The notes: generated by a model from the letters alone, not told the origin. Shown: positions 1-13,484, counted from the stretch's first letter. The stretch: 64,000 nucleotides of DNA from Enchytraeus crypticus (GCA_905160935.1 CAJHZI010000696.1:514501-578500); one strand, 5' to 3'. A program made the numbers and translations.

Positions 1-169
1 TATCAATAGTAATGTTAGTGATGACAATCAATAGCATATAATGTTAATGTTAGTGATAATAGCGCTAAAGTTAGTGTTAATTATATTTTTGGTTGTGCTA
101 TTTAACACGGAAGCTGACGTCAGAGCATAATTATACTACAGTTATACTGCTGTGTGCTGATTGTTGCCG

Positions 170-720
170 TTGCTGCTTCTGAAGTTGTCGCTGCTGCTAA
201 TGTTGTTACTATTGCTATAGTGCATATTGCTATTGCTGGGCGGGAAAGTGCTTTTACTGTAGACGGTTGATGCTGTTGTTTCTGTGTTATAATACTGTTG
301 CCGCTGCAGTTGCTATTACTGTTGCACCGACTATTGTAGTGCTGTTACGGTTGTAACTGTTGCTGCAGTTACTGCTGTTGCTGCAATTTATGATACTGTT
401 GTGCTGATGTTGCTGTTGTTACTGCTATTGTTACTGCTATTGTTACTATAGTGTTGATGTTGCTACTGTTGTTAATGTTGCTACTGTTGTTACTGTTGCT
501 GATTTTGTTACTGTTGCGGCAGTTACTGCTGCTGCAGTTTCTACTACTGTTGAGCTGACGTTGCTTCCGTTGATAATATAGCAGCTGCTGTTGTTGCTGT
601 TGCTGATGTTACTGCCGTTTTTGATGTTGTTACTGATCTGCTGATGTTGCTGCTATTGTTACTGTTTCTGCTCTTGTTACTGCTGCGGCAGTTTATCACA
701 ACCGATAATGTTGTTGTTGC
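170..720. repeat. Imperfect TTG/CTG trinucleotide-rich tract
   Basis: Long stretch of GTTGCTGTTGTTACTG-like triplets, degenerate throughout, with stops in all frames. No coding signal. Confidence 0.85.
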
Positions 721-1439
721 TGGGAAAGCTGTTGTTCGGCTGTTTTATATCTGTCTATCAAATCATTTCTTTTCAAATAGCTTTTTTTAAATCTGTTAAC
801 ATACAGTCTTATGTCATTTTCCTCTCTCTAAAGAATCATTTAGGAATGTCGTTTATGAGGCGAGCACTGAAATAGAACCCTGTACCTACTGCTGCGTAAT
901 GGGACATCTTACTAAAATACTATTGGCTAAACCTAAAACGTTGCAAAAAATGTTTTCTTTGCCCTCCACATATTAGACTCTTTTCGTCAATCCTTTTGCT
1001 ATGGCGTATGGCGCAGCGTTTAAGACACTTGTTATGTTTATGCCCTTTTATAGCAGAATTTTTTTATATAAATTCTAATTGGATTCTCTTTGCTCTTCAT
1101 CTATGCTGCATGCATAGATGCCAAGATCCTGCTATAAAGTCATGCGCTCTTTCTCTATTTAGTGGATATAATCAACATTTTGCGTCTTCATTCCAGATTT
1201 TTTCATCATGAGTCATCAGGGCTATTTATCAGTTATAATATCCTCAATGTGAACCAGCTATAAGCTTTTACCTCGCTACGTATAATTTGTTAGTTAAGCA
1301 AAACTCGGCACTTAGGCCTACCCCCTTAGGGAATACCTCGGTCGCGTTGCTATGGTAGCGTGACGTCATTGGCGTTGCTTTGACGACAGGTTTATTGTCG
1401 ATGATTATAAGACTTAATGCTGTCAGCTGTCAGCACACT

Positions 1440-1714
1440 GGTTTCTCCCTGCTCTCTCTCGGTTTCTCTCTCGATATCTCTTACCCTTTTCTCTCCTTCT
1501 CTCTCAGTATTTTTCTCATCTTCTCTTTCCATTCTCTTTATTTCTCTCTCGTGATCTTTTTCCCTCTCTCTTCTCTCTGCCTCTATTGCCCACTATCTCT
1601 CTCTCTTCTGTTTTCTCTCTTTATCTCTCTCGATATCTCTTTCTCTTCCCTCTCACTCTCTTTCTCTTCCCTCTTTCACTCTCTCTCTCTCTCTTTCTGG
1701 TGATCTCTTTCCCT

Positions 1715-1768
<54 letters not shown>

Positions 1769-1860
1769 GCTGTCGTCTCTCTCTTCTCTCTCTCTCTCTC
1801 GGTATCTTTTTCCCTTCTCTCTTCTCTCTCTCTTCTCTCTCTCCCCCTTCTCTCCACCTC
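1440..1860. repeat. CT-rich microsatellite tract
   Basis: (CT)n with TTTCTC and CCCT interruptions. The Ser/Leu/Phe-rich and Arg/Glu-rich ORFs here are repeat translations. Confidence 0.95.
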
Positions 1861-3912
1861 TACATCTAAGTTTTGGTCTCTCTATTTATGCCTTTTATAT
1901 AAACCTTGTAGGCTGAAATGGTTTAGTTGTTTAGTTTGGTGTAAACAAGAAAAGAGATAGACAATTAGGTATATCATGAAGTCTATTTCACCGCGAAGTG
2001 AGTATAATCTATTCGAGTTTTTAATGCTCTTTAATAACAGAACAACAACAATACTGAGTTGTTATCTTGAAATAAGCATTCAATGATTGACGATCCAGAG
2101 TTTATTTGTCTATTTATTTTTATTAATTAAATTCTTTTAGTTTATTTTTTTAGGCTGAATTGATTTGAAGACGTAAACCACCAGTAAATGTAAATGTGTA
2201 GGAAGCATTGTATGACCATTGCCAATCGAGCTCGTGTCTATCGTCGTCTCTAATTGAATCGGACGTTAAACGCTTATAAAATATGCTTCTGAGCTCTTTA
2301 TGTTGATGTCAAATTTAAGAAAATAACCTATTTTAATAAACTCAGCGTCAGAAGATATTATTCAAGGATTTCATTAAATATTGAGCTGTATAACAGAAGT
2401 GCCCGGTTATTGCCTATTGCATAAATGCCGAATGAAACACGTCATGTTCTAGGTATAAAAACACTCTAGAAGTTTTGCTGCTTTAAGTGGACGTATGAAA
2501 TTTAATCCAATAATTTAAGAATACTTTAAGAAGTCAGTGATTCCGTCGAGAGCCTTCGTTCCAGTCTGATTTTTTAGTGTTATTTTTATTAGAAAGTCTG
2601 CTTTATTGATTTGTTAGAGTTATTATTATTAGTATTACGTCTCAATTTTTTGTTTGTTAGAGTTATTATAGAGTGATCGAATAAAACCCCATGAACCAGA
2701 AACGACTGCAGTTGTGCATTAGCATAGAACCGGTCTATACCGCGTAGCAAGTTGGGAAATAGTCTTTATGAGGAGCAGTATGTGCATGATTCAAATCCAG
2801 TGGTCGTCCCGTCATTAGCTTGCTTTCGAGACAGGAAACGGACGTTAAACTAGGGTCTAGTTTTTTTTTCTTTCGTCTTTATTTCATCATTAACTTACCA
2901 AGTAGTATCTCAGTAATGATTATGCTTTGCAGTATGATAGGTATCTGTATGTACCGCAGACTTACATTCTGTAGAACACAATACAGATAGTATACATTGG
3001 TATAGTCAATATAATTATATACATGGCAATGGCAGTTCACCACATATCAATATGGCAATCCGCGTTAAGCGGTATTTGAAAAACATTCATTTGAATGACA
3101 TTCCTTAAAGCAAAGTAACATCATCTCGTTTGATCGAGGCACTTAATGTGAAGAAGGCACTATAGTCCTACATACAATTTCCTTATTGTGGGGTTAAGTA
3201 CGCAAGAATGGCGTCATTATGTTTACTAGTCTATGACGCTAGTCAACTGTAAAGTGGACCTAGATTGTGCAGACTTCATAATTTTTTTGAAGTGTACCGA
3301 TTGCTCTTTTAATGTGTCAATTAGACCATTATTTAAATAAATATTTAGATATTTGTTGCAAATGTACAATTTTGTCAGGAGCACAAACACCTGCTACAAA
3401 TGTAAATTACTAATCCAGCGTAAGCTTGCTATACTACCATGATAATTTCACTTACTGATGTAAACCTGTTTTCATTGAGTTGGGTTAAAAATGCAATACA
3501 ATTAGTGTATTAACAGAATACAGACATACATACACGTATGTGTATATATATACGTATATATATCTATATATTTATATATATATAATTGTTAATTAATTGC
3601 AATATAACTTACTTGTAGATTAATATACCTTGTATTCCAAAGGCTAGATAGAATTCTTCATGCAGCATCTCTACAGAATTGCATTTACGTTATTCCAATT
3701 CTAGTTACTCACCTGGTAACCCCAGGTGTATAGCGAGAACTTTGGGCCTTAGTGTCACACTGATTGTATTTTGAAATAGAAATACGGTCATGACAACGAA
3801 GGTCAAGGTCATTTAAAGTCATCTGTATTTGCAGATTTGCACAGTTTTGAACTTTTTTTTTCAAGCGTAATGTATACCTGATGCATTTGAGCGAATCAAA
3901 CTGCATGATCGT
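1861..3912. other. No gene seen
   Basis: AT-rich unique-looking DNA with one diverged SINE (2715-2855) and a short TATA/TACGTA-rich run at 3525-3585. A small perfect inverted repeat (CACCTGG, five bases, CCAGGTG) is at 3710-3728. No exon could be supported. Confidence 0.6.
2715..2855 (+). mobile_element. Diverged SINE S2-like copy
   Basis: GATTCAAATCCAGTGG sits in the B-box place and GACAGGAAACGGACGTTAAA forms the tail. Confidence 0.5.
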
Positions 3913-3913
3913 G

Positions 3914-4545
3914 GGTATTGTAAGAGGATAAGATAAGCTGGAGGTATTGTAAGAAGTTAAGATAAGCTGGAGGCATTGTAAGAGGTTAAGATAAGCTGGA
4001 GGTATTGTGAGAGGTTAAGATAAGCTGGAGGCATTGTAAGAGGTTAAGATAAGCTGGAGGCATTGTAAGAGGTTAAGATAAGCTGGAGGTAAGATAAGCT
4101 AAGCTGTAGAGGTTAAGATAAGCTGGAGGCATTGTAAGAGGTTAAGATAAGCTGGAGGTATTGTGAGAGGTTAAGATAAGCTGGAGGCATTGTAAGAGGT
4201 TAAGATAAGCTGGAGGTATTGTAAGAAGTTAAGATAAGCTGGAGGCATTGTAAGAGGTTAAGATAAGCTGGAGGTATTGTGAGAGGTTAAGATAAGCTGG
4301 AGGTATTGTAAGAGGTTAAGATAAGCTGGAGGTATTGAAAGAGGTTAAGATAAGCTGGAGATATTGTGAGAGGTTAAGATAAGCTGGAGATATTGTAAGA
4401 GGTTAAGATAAGCTGGAGGTATTGAAAGAGGTTAAGATAAGCTGGAGATATTGAAGGAGGTTAAGATAAGCTGGAGGTATTGGAGGAGATTAAGATAAGC
4501 TGGAGCTATTGTAAGAGGATAAGATAAGCTGGAGGTATTGGAGTA
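3914..4545. repeat. 29-bp minisatellite, about 21 copies
   Basis: The unit contains GAGGTTAAGATAAGCTGGAG plus GCATTGTAA or GTATTGTGA variants. One unit near 4090 is broken. Variants are interspersed, which suggests repeated local conversion. Confidence 0.95.
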
Positions 4546-4679
4546 GGTCTTCATCTCAACCGGACTGCCTTTGACAGAATCCTTGCAGTAGTTCAGTGTA
4601 GTTGTTGCTCACCCAGGACGCAAGCCCTGATTCCAGTGCCCTCTACCATCACATTGCTTTTTAACATCGCCCTCTGAAT

Positions 4680-5010
4680 ATCATTACACACATCATTACA
4701 CACACCATTACACTCATTATTACTCATCATTATTCATCATCTATCACCATCAATTATTACACATCATTACATATCATTACACACATCATTACACACACAA
4801 TTACACTCATTATTACTCATCATTACTCATCATCTATCACCATCAATTATTACACATCATTACATATCATTATACACATCATTACACAAACCATTACACG
4901 AATTATTACACATCATTACTCATCCTCTATCGCCATCATTCATTACTGATCATTACATATCATTACACACATCATTACACATACCATTACACGATTACAC
5001 ATCATCCATT
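4680..5010. repeat. CATTACACAT-type degenerate repeat
   Basis: ATCATTACACACATCATTAC and TTATTACTCATCATTACTCA variants, with an approximately 120-base higher-order copy (4684-4800 against 4790-4920). Confidence 0.85.
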
Positions 5011-5194
5011 GCCATCATTAAGGTATAGTGATTGGACGTACCGACAACAGTACGAGAATGTTTGACGTGTAAGCCTACTTGTTCACTGAGCCAGACAACT
5101 GAAAAATTGGGGAGGGGATTACGATAGGTAACTCAGTTCTCATTAGCTCGATTTTTTCCAAATATTGGCCCCACTAGGGGCCTTTATTTGATAG

Positions 5195-5710
5195 GCCTAT
5201 ACTAGGAGTCCAGTATAATGGAAGAGGGGGGCCGAAAAAGGTTGTAAAACCACTGTATTAGAGGAAAAAAGGGTGTAAGTAAAAATGTGAACTCTGTCTC
5301 AGAGCAGTGGTGCAAATAGCATTGGCTGGGAGGGGCTTAAATTCCCCTCCCTACCGCTAAAATTAGGTCACTTTTGCAATTCGTCCGCAGAGTTTCTTCA
5401 GAAGTGAAAAAATTAACCTACATTTTTCTAAATCAAATGTAGGATTTTAGGCATTTTAGGTTTTCTCCTGACTTTAGTACAAGTATGATTGGGGGGGGGG
5501 GGGGGAGTAAGATACGGGGATACACTCATCGATGAGCCGAATTCAGAAATGAAAATATTGAGCCCCCCTTCACAGCATTTTCTTGTTGCGACACACATCC
5601 CTAAGAAGGCAGGGCGTGAGCAAAAAATTTGTACTCTCCAAAATAAATTTCGGGCCCCCCACCTTAAAAAATTCCTGGATCCGCCCCTGGAGCCGGCTTG
5701 TGCAACTCTT
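5195..5710. other. Unclassified repeat-like stretch with poly-G
   Basis: Contains a poly-G run at 5490-5505 and phrases such as AAAAATTCCTGGATCCGCCC that look like a decayed dispersed repeat. The ORF across it begins in the poly-G and is not convincing. Confidence 0.35.
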
Positions 5711-6720
5711 TTTTCTTTACTAGAGAGGCACTCTCACGATTTCTTTTAGTATCAGTTAAATTATCTATTTTTGCTGTTATTTTTAATTAATTTGTTGAAC
5801 ATTTATAAAGGTTCTGATTAAGTATCACAAATAACAAATCAGATGTTAGTAAATATATAATAGGATTGTAAGCTGTCTGTAACGAATCCCGAACAGCACG
5901 TGCGTCCAATTTCTGGTTTCACGTAGTTTGTAGTTTGCAAAACTAATTGCTTTAATAGGTGTTGCGTAATGGGCAGTTCATTTCCATAGGACTTGATTGT
6001 TTTGATAAAGAATAGGCCAGAAATTTTGTCGCAAGTGTTTTAGTCAACTTTGTAGAGCTTTGGAGAGCTATAGAAAAAATGTTTAAGTCTCTCTATCATT
6101 ATTATAATAATGAAAAAGCGAATTAAACTGTCCGTCATTTAATACGCTGTATTAAAATGTTCAGTACGGATTATGAATAGAAAAAGAAACTAACCTCTCA
6201 AATGCCATAACCGTTGTTCGACTTTGTGCCGAACTATTGGTCTTGCTCAATTTACTAACATTATCAAAGCAAATTAGCAATTGTTATAATCAAGTATCGA
6301 TGATCGACAATTTTACATATTGAATTATTATGTAGGTTTTTTTAAGATACTCTCATTTCATTAACATTAAGCTTGTTAAAATAGAATATCGAGATATTAG
6401 CAAATCTCCTATCTCGCCCTGTTGTAGCTTAACTTGCAAATTATGAACGCATTTTTACGTCAAAGATGGAACCGCAAAAATGCAAACCTCTGATCCAAAA
6501 TTATGCTGTACAAAATTCTACGTGAAAAACGGCTAGAAGAGGAGCTTAGTGAAAGAGATATAAGGCTTCATTCACTGAACTGTGTGAGACATCGGTTATG
6601 CGTATCCACCGTTTTTAAACTTGCTTTGTACTTCTCATAATGGATGCTAGGTGATCAATGAGTTTTTAAACAAACGTTAAATTATGCTTTACATGATATC
6701 AAGGCTTCACTGCAGGTATT
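5711..6720. other. No gene seen
   Basis: AT-rich sequence with no long ORF, no tandem repeat and no recognised mobile element. Confidence 0.55.
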
Positions 6721-6724
6721 ATGG

Positions 6725-7380
6725 CAAACGATGAACTGAAATAGATCGACTGGATGGAATAGATTGACTGATTGAAATGAACTGACTGAATGGAATGGAA
6801 AGACTTAATGGAATGGACTGGCTGAATGGAATGGACTGACTGAATGGAATGGACTGGCTGAATGGAATGGACTAGCTGAATGGAATGGAATGGAAAGACT
6901 TAATAGAACGGACTGACTGAATGGAATGGATAGACTGAATGGATGAATAGACTGAATCGAATAGGTTAATTCATGAAATAGATTGATTCAATGGAATGGA
7001 TTGATTGAATGGATTGATTGAATGGAATGGACTGACTGAATGGAATGGATAGACTGAATGGAATGGATGGACTGAATGGAATAGGTTAATTCAATTAAAT
7101 AGATTGATTCAATGGAATGGATTGATTGAATGGATTGATTGAATGAAATTGACTGACTCAATGGAATGGATTGACTGAATGGATGAATAGACTGAATGGA
7201 ATAGATTGATTCAATGGAATGGATCGACTGAATGGAATGGATTGACTGAATGGATGAATAGACTGAATGGAATAGATTGATTCAATGGAATGGATCGATT
7301 GAATGGAATAGATTGATTCAATGGAATGGGTCGACTGAATGGAATGGATTGGTTGAATGGAATGGAATAGACTGGTTGGG
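6725..7380. repeat. GAATGGA / GATTGA-type satellite
   Basis: Degenerate units such as GACTGACTGAATGGAATGGA and GATTGATTCAATGGAATGGA, with a higher-order copy of about 115-130 bases. Confidence 0.9.
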
Positions 7381-7645
7381 TGAAAGAGAATGGACTGGTT
7401 TGGTGGAATAGAATGGACTGGCTGGGTGGAATAGAATGGACTGGTTGTGTGGAATAGAATGGACTGGCTGGGTGGAATAGATTGGACTGGCTGGGTGGAA
7501 TAGAATGGACTGGCTGGGTGGAATAGAATGGACTGGTTGTGTGGAATAGAATGGACTGGCTGAGTGGAATAGATTGGACTGGCTGGGTGGAATAGAATGG
7601 ACTGGCTGTGTGGAATAGAATTGACTGGCTGGGTGGAATAGAATG
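7381..7645. repeat. 23-bp minisatellite, about 11 copies
   Basis: Unit GACTGGCTGGGTGGAATAGA plus ATG. Because 23 is not a multiple of 3, three units give a 23-residue repeat on the minus strand; the resulting ORFs are not genes. Confidence 0.92.
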
Positions 7646-7724
7646 AAGCTGATCTGCAAGAGGTCCCTGGTGACGAGTGGGACTGTTGTTTATTACTCAC
7701 ATGCGATATATCGCATAAATGTTC

Positions 7725-8070
7725 TGATCTACACATGTGCTGATCTATACATGTGCCGATCTACACAGGCAATCAGATGAAATATTACACATACATGTAA
7801 TAGATGAATTATTAATGTGTTGATATACACATGCAATCAGATGAAATGATTACACATACATGTGTTGATATACACATGTGACTAGATGAAATGATTGCAC
7901 ATACATGTGTTGATATACACATGTGACTAGATGAATGAATATACATACAGGTGTTGATATACACATGTTACTAGATGAAATGATTGCACATACATGTGTT
8001 GATATACACATGTGACTGGATGAAATGATTGTACATGTGACTAGATGAATGAATATACATACAGGTGTTG
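7725..8070. repeat. 45-bp repeat, about 6-7 copies
   Basis: Unit holds GTTGATATACACATGTGACT, AGATGAAATGATTGCACA and TACATGT, with deletions between copies. Confidence 0.88.
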
Positions 8071-8305
8071 ATCGAATGGAAACATAGCGTACAATGTTAT
8101 GCTACAACACATGTAGCTAAACTAATGCGTTGTTCTACAGCATGTAGCTAAACATACACGAACTAAAATTAAAGCAGCGCAATTGGAGTTGTTTTCTTTC
8201 ATAATTTAATTAACAACTGCTGTCCTTGATATGTTTGATTAAGTGTAACCATACATAGATGTGCTTATTTCTAACACATTTGGATTCACCATACTTATAT
8301 CTAGT

Positions 8306-8307
<2 letters not shown>

Positions 8308-8371
<64 letters not shown>
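8308..8371. repeat. (TA)n microsatellite
   Basis: Uninterrupted TA run of about 64 bases. Confidence 0.97.
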
Positions 8372-8373
<2 letters not shown>

Positions 8374-8559
8374 TTTACACATATGTACGTGCATCTTGTA
8401 GATGCATACTTCATGTAGATATAAATACGTGCATCCAATATAAACATACCTTATGTAGATACAGGCATAGTAATCCTGGAAATTAATCAGAATCAGGAAA
8501 AACCTATCAGATTAGAATAAATTAGATAAGTAGATTGGAATACAAGGCGGAAATAGTAA

Positions 8560-8975
8560 GTAAATCAAAGTTTTATTTAGAAAAGGATTCTGTACAAGAA
8601 GCTATCGGGCTAATGTGGCGTATTTGAACGCAGCTTAGGAAAGTGGGGTTTTATACGCTATGGAGATTTTGACAAAGTTTTTGACAGGGTAAAAGGATGC
8701 ATATGTTAGAAATTGACTGGAGAAATATATGATTACTTATGAATCATTGCATGAATAAAAAGGCAAATACTAAAGTTCAACCGAGTAATAAAAGGAAGGA
8801 GGAATAGGACGGGGAGTAAGACCAAGCTGCTGCATGTCACCTCTTCTATTTAATATTTACAGTGAGGCAGCGATGTTGGAAGTAATGGATACCATTGAAT
8901 AAATAATAAAAACTGGTGATACGCTTGTGAAGGATATAAGATTTGCCGATAAAGGAATGATTGCTACTAGCTAAC
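8560..8975 (+). mobile_element. Decayed LINE reverse transcriptase fragment
   Basis: With stops and shifts, the plus strand reads GRGVRPSCCMSPLLFNIY, then a segment with EAAMLEVMDTIE, then LVKDIRFADKGMIAT. These are the motif B (GVRQGCxxSPLLFNIY) and catalytic motif C (IRFADD) of a LINE reverse transcriptase; the catalytic ADD is ADK here. An upstream trace (FDKVFDRVK) matches motif A. It may belong to the GA-tailed LINE family. Confidence 0.7.
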
Positions 8976-10180
8976 TGTGTTTACAGAAAATTGTAATGGC
9001 TCCGATTTTCGAGGAATAAACTTGTTGGTCAGAGGAGTGCTCTTACTGAGCGTAAGAGTAGAGTGTGAGTAGAGATATATATCTTGGACCTGACAGTTGG
9101 CGGAACACAGGAGAAACAAAACACACTTGCAAATATCAAGGTCAAAGAAATTTACTTGTTTTTATACCGATTAAGTTTTGTTGTATTTTGGCCAACTAAT
9201 TGTTTAGCGTTAAAGTTTTTTTCGTTGTGCTCTGAGTACTTCTTTTTAGTCATTCGAAATACTAAAATATATAGTATTTGTTCCAAATACGAATATACTT
9301 CTGAAAACAATCTGAATACATTCTGAATACTATACTTCGCACTGTAAACTAGACGCAAGCGTTATTGTCAATATTACGGAAATCCAAGTGGTGCTCTGAA
9401 ACAGATGTGAATCGGCGATGTGCTTTTTAATTTAAGTTTTCGTTGATTTAAATTAAATCCCCTTTCAAAACATCGAAAATACGAATTTCTGAAAAACATA
9501 TTTACAATCTGTTTAGAAACGAACAATAGAAAGGCATGAATATTAAAATGAACCGCCCTGTCGTAGTTTATTAATTCTCTTGCTGCTATTTTGCTAAACT
9601 TTAAATTAGCACAACTATAACACAGTCGGATATAATAACATTTTATCTGTATACTGGTAGGGACTGAAGATCTTACTAATAACACTAAACGTTCCGCAAT
9701 TTCTTTAAAGATTTTGAATCAAAAAATAATAAATCTGTAATAATACATGTATGTCTTTACTAAAATGTATCTACATCCCCTTTAACAGTTCTGTTATTTT
9801 AATAGAAGCTTTCGTTCTGAGAATTTCTCCGGAAGAAAAGTATAGAATTCAGTATTTTGTCATCAGTAGGAGTATTTTTTCATACTCCGTCGCTGTTAAT
9901 ATTTGACAAATAATTACAGGTAGTAAAAAATAAGGTCAACAACTATTGCTAACTTTGTCTATTATGCTCATTCTCTAGCATTTCCCTGATTTTAACCAGC
10001 ATTTTGCATTCGCTTCTGGTCCAAACAAAAAATTCAGTAAACGAATTAAATTAATTAATTAATTTTTGAATAAGTGCCAATATAGCTCTCTGTATAGTAT
10101 CACCTAACATCTTGAAGTTTAAATGGGCCGTTCAAAGCTGCATTGGTGAATATGATCTTTCTTTAAAATTGGGTTTATCG
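8976..10180. other. No gene seen
   Basis: AT-rich, with short ORFs only (up to 103 codons at 9374-9685, minus), none with a recognised domain or splice context. Confidence 0.5.
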
Positions 10181-10184
10181 TCAA

Positions 10185-10365
10185 GGTCAGACGTCCAGAA
10201 GGACTTCTCTTAAAGAGGTCAGGTCACCCTGAAAGGTGACTGTCCGAGTTTTTACTCTCTGATCAGCAGCTCTACCTGGAATTGATCCCATGACCTCAAG
10301 AGCAGCCATTTAAAACTTCGTGCCGTTTCCTAACGCGCTTACACACTGAGCCAGTGAGACATTCC
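10185..10365 (-). mobile_element. Diverged SINE S1 copy
   Basis: Reverse of 13485-13670: GTGACTGTCCGAGTTTTTAC, GGAATTGATCCCATGACCTC and CACACTGAGCCAGTGAGACA. Confidence 0.62.
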
Positions 10366-10454
10366 ATGAATTGATTCGATACCCAATCGAGCTGCTTATC
10401 CAGAGCGCAAAATGTTGAACATTTGTAGAACTGGTAAATGGAAAATATCATAAC

Positions 10455-10535
10455 TAAAAGCTAAAAAAAGCTGGTAAAGCTAAGGTTAACGTCAGTATCC
10501 TCACTCGAAAGCGATGTCAGTGATGTCAGTGTCAA
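10455..10535 (-). mobile_element. SINE S2, 3' part only
   Basis: GGTTAACGTCAGTATCCTCA and CTCGAAAGCGATGTCAGTGA is the reverse of the S2 tail. Confidence 0.65.
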
Positions 10536-10794
10536 TAACTGACAAAGCTTTCAATATTTTACTAATTTTACTTGTTTATATAATGTTACGTATATTTGGT
10601 AGAGTCAGTCTATTTTTCATAATGCTTCCTTGCATAATGTAGTGAGATTTACAAGCATCTTGCGCTCTCGGTTAGAATGTAGAACCATGCATAACTAAGC
10701 TGCTCTATTATATATCACATGCGGCAGATTTTTCTTGTTGGCGATGTCAGCTCTACGTAGTGACGTCATACCGACCAGAAGCTTTCTCCTCGTT

Positions 10795-10811
10795 TCTTCC
10801 TCCTGCACATC

Positions 10812-10848
<37 letters not shown>

Positions 10849-11340
10849 TCTCTCTCTTTATCTCTCACTCGTTTCTTCCTTCACTCGCTTTCACCATCAT
10901 TTTCTCTCTTTACTTTTCCCCAGTCTCTCTACTCTGCTTTATTGACTGTCTGTCTTTCTCCCTCTTTTCTCTGTCTCTTACTCTGTCATTCTTTCGGCAT
11001 CTATGTTTACATTGCTCTCTCTATCTCAGTTGAGCGCTATCAACATTGATCCATCTCTTTCTTTCTCACTCTCTTTATTTCTCTCTGTCACTGTCTCACT
11101 CTCTCTTTCTTTTTCTCTCTCTTTCTTTCTCTCTCTCTCTCTCTCTCTCGCTCTCTCTCTCTATCTCTGCCTCTCTCTCTCTCTTTCTCTTTCTTTCTCT
11201 CTCTCCTTCTCTTTCTTTCTCTCGTTCTTTCTTTTTCTCACTCGCTCTATATCTAAGTATCTTTCTTCATTTCTCAGTTATTCCTCGTTTCTACTTTTCC
11301 TCTACCTCTCTCTATTTCTTGTCTACTTTTCCATCCCTCG
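10795..11340. repeat. CT-rich microsatellite tract
   Basis: (CT)n and CTTT-rich runs. The three Ser/Leu-rich ORFs over it are repeat translations. Confidence 0.95.
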
Positions 11341-11649
11341 TTTTCTCCATTTCATGTCACTGTTCGACTTTTCTATTTGACGTTCAAATTACGTATCGGC
11401 AATTCGCTCACTTAATTAGCATCGCACCAGCGCGTGTAAGACTTGGAGTCGATTACCAGAATGACCAATCGTCTTCTTCCTCTGGACTTCATTAGACTAG
11501 GATTTAAAAAATTAAATAACACACATCTCAGCCGCTCAATAAGGATTTATCGTCCGATGTTGTTGCTCTAACGCACTGCAGTCAGCATCTATTGCTAAAT
11601 GATGGGCGTTTATGGTAGATTTCACGTGTGGTAGTTAGGTATAGATAGA

Positions 11650-11795
11650 CATGGATTTCGATTTTGTGTCCTGGACACTGAGGAATAGGCCAATCGTAAA
11701 CTGTACGTATAGTACGAGGCGACTGAGCAAGAAGTGAGGAAGGCAACTTGAAACACTTTAGAGGCCATATTATTTCCAAGCTGTACACGACATTA
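11650..11795 (+). mobile_element. Dispersed repeat R3, diverged
   Basis: TGTCCTGGACACTGAGGAAT and AGTACGAGGCGACTGAGCAA match the R3 core. Confidence 0.5.
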
Positions 11796-12109
11796 AGATG
11801 CGGATAAGGCATAGGATTGCGTATAGAGATTAACTGATTAATCGATGAGTCGATAGAGGGCTCTTTGTGGAGCCTGAATGCAACTTGTTAATACGAAGAT
11901 GTGTCTTGGATCTGCCACTTGCAGGACACTAGAGAGGGGGGGGGGGAAGAGAGAGTGAGAGAGAGACATGTACAACTGTACATGTACATCTCTGTAAACA
12001 ATGTGCACCTCACTCGTGCTTCTGTCTTGGCTGATGCACTTATAATCTGTGCACAGCACGTTCTTTAAGATAGCGTGTCAACCGCGTGAAGTGTACACTT
12101 TACTATGGA

Positions 12110-12312
12110 TGCACCAAGCTATGTGTACGCTATGTGATGTGTGCATCAAGCGATATGTACAGTGTACACCTAACTATAATACACCATGTGACGTGTACAC
12201 GACGCGATGCTTGCACCATGCTATCGGTAGACAACGTTACGTGTACACCACGTTACGTATACATCACGTTACGTGTACACCACGTTACGAGTACAACACG
12301 AGAGGTGCACAT
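12110..12312. repeat. ACGTTACGTGTACAC-type degenerate repeat
   Basis: Roughly 17-base units such as CACGTTACGTGTACACCA, rich in GTAC and ACGT palindromes. Earlier units are more diverged. Confidence 0.8.
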
Positions 12313-12879
12313 CACGCGGTCTCGATTCTACTCGACGCTTCGTCTTTATTCATTTGGCTTTACAAATCGCAGTCGACTTCCGGCTTTGTGTCGTGAAATT
12401 TAATGTCTTTTAATTCTGCTTTCTCTCCGTACAGAAACTCTTTTGCACATCATTTATTTCTCCTTTCTCTGTTTGCATTCACCTATCACTGATTCACTAT
12501 GGCTGAGCGTCGGCATTGTGCTGTTGATGTGTAGTATCTTGATTTGTATTCGAAGTGTACAACCCAATGGCTGATCCTTCCGGTGTAGACTTGACTATTT
12601 CTGGCTTTCATTCTAAACATACCTAACTGTCCTAGTCATCTCTAACGAATATGCGCAGGTAACAGATGACATATTTTAGGTGTTATATTACAAACATCCT
12701 GTTAGCGTATGAACTACTTGTTAGATGTTATAAGAAGTCTGATAAAGACGTGTCTCGGCTTAGATTCATTAACATGTGCGTCTCTAGTATGACCAATTAA
12801 TGCCGAAGAAAAGTTAGATTTTTTTATTCATGAGCAGTATCACTTGTTTTACAAATCATTGTAGCGCAATCCTGCATAG

Positions 12880-13340
12880 CAGCTGATGCTACATATTCCT
12901 GCATCTGTTGATGCTACACATTCCTGCATATGTTGATGCTACACAATCCTAAGCAGCTGATGCTACATAATCTACAGTAGCCGATGCTAAACTATCCTAC
13001 TCAGCTGCTGATACTACACCATCCTGAGCAGCTGCTTATGCTACACAATCCTGCACAGCTGCTGATGCTACACAAATCCTGCATAGCTGCTTATACTACA
13101 CAATTCTGCACAGCAGCTGCTTATGTTACACTATCCTGAGCAGCTGTTGATGCTACACAATCCTGAGCAGCTGTTGATGCTACACAATCCTGCACCGCTG
13201 TTGATGCTACACAATCCTGCGCAGCTGCTGATGCTACGCAATTATGCACAGCTACTGATGCTACACAATCCTGCGTAGCTGCTTATGCTACACAATCCTG
13301 AGCAGCTGCTGATGCTACACAATCCTGAGCAGCTGCTGCT
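12880..13340. repeat. 27-bp minisatellite, about 16 copies
   Basis: Unit GATGCTACACAATCCTGAGC plus AGCTGCT with variants. Confidence 0.92.
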
Positions 13341-13484
13341 GTTACTGATCAAGTTTTAGTATTGGGATATTACTGCGCGGAGGTCAATATTTGATGCATT
13401 GGACCCAGCGGAGATAATATCACTGACCTAAATCCGTCATATATATAACGGGTCAGCCTCTTCCTGAGCATTTATGTGAATGTT

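Noticed and set aside
1380-1960. Ser/Leu/Phe-rich ORFs that could look like membrane proteins
   Set aside because: They follow the CT microsatellite and disappear outside it; the same holds for 10735-11495 and 44446-45100.
5489-5749. 86-codon ORF starting in poly-G
   Set aside because: Start lies in a homopolymer and the peptide has no domain; it looks like decayed repeat DNA.
7158-7736. Minus-strand 192-codon ORF rich in SIPFHPASP repeats
   Set aside because: Translation of GAATGGA and 23-bp minisatellites.
9374-9685. Minus-strand 103-codon ORF
   Set aside because: No motif, AT-rich codon use like the background, no neighbouring exon.
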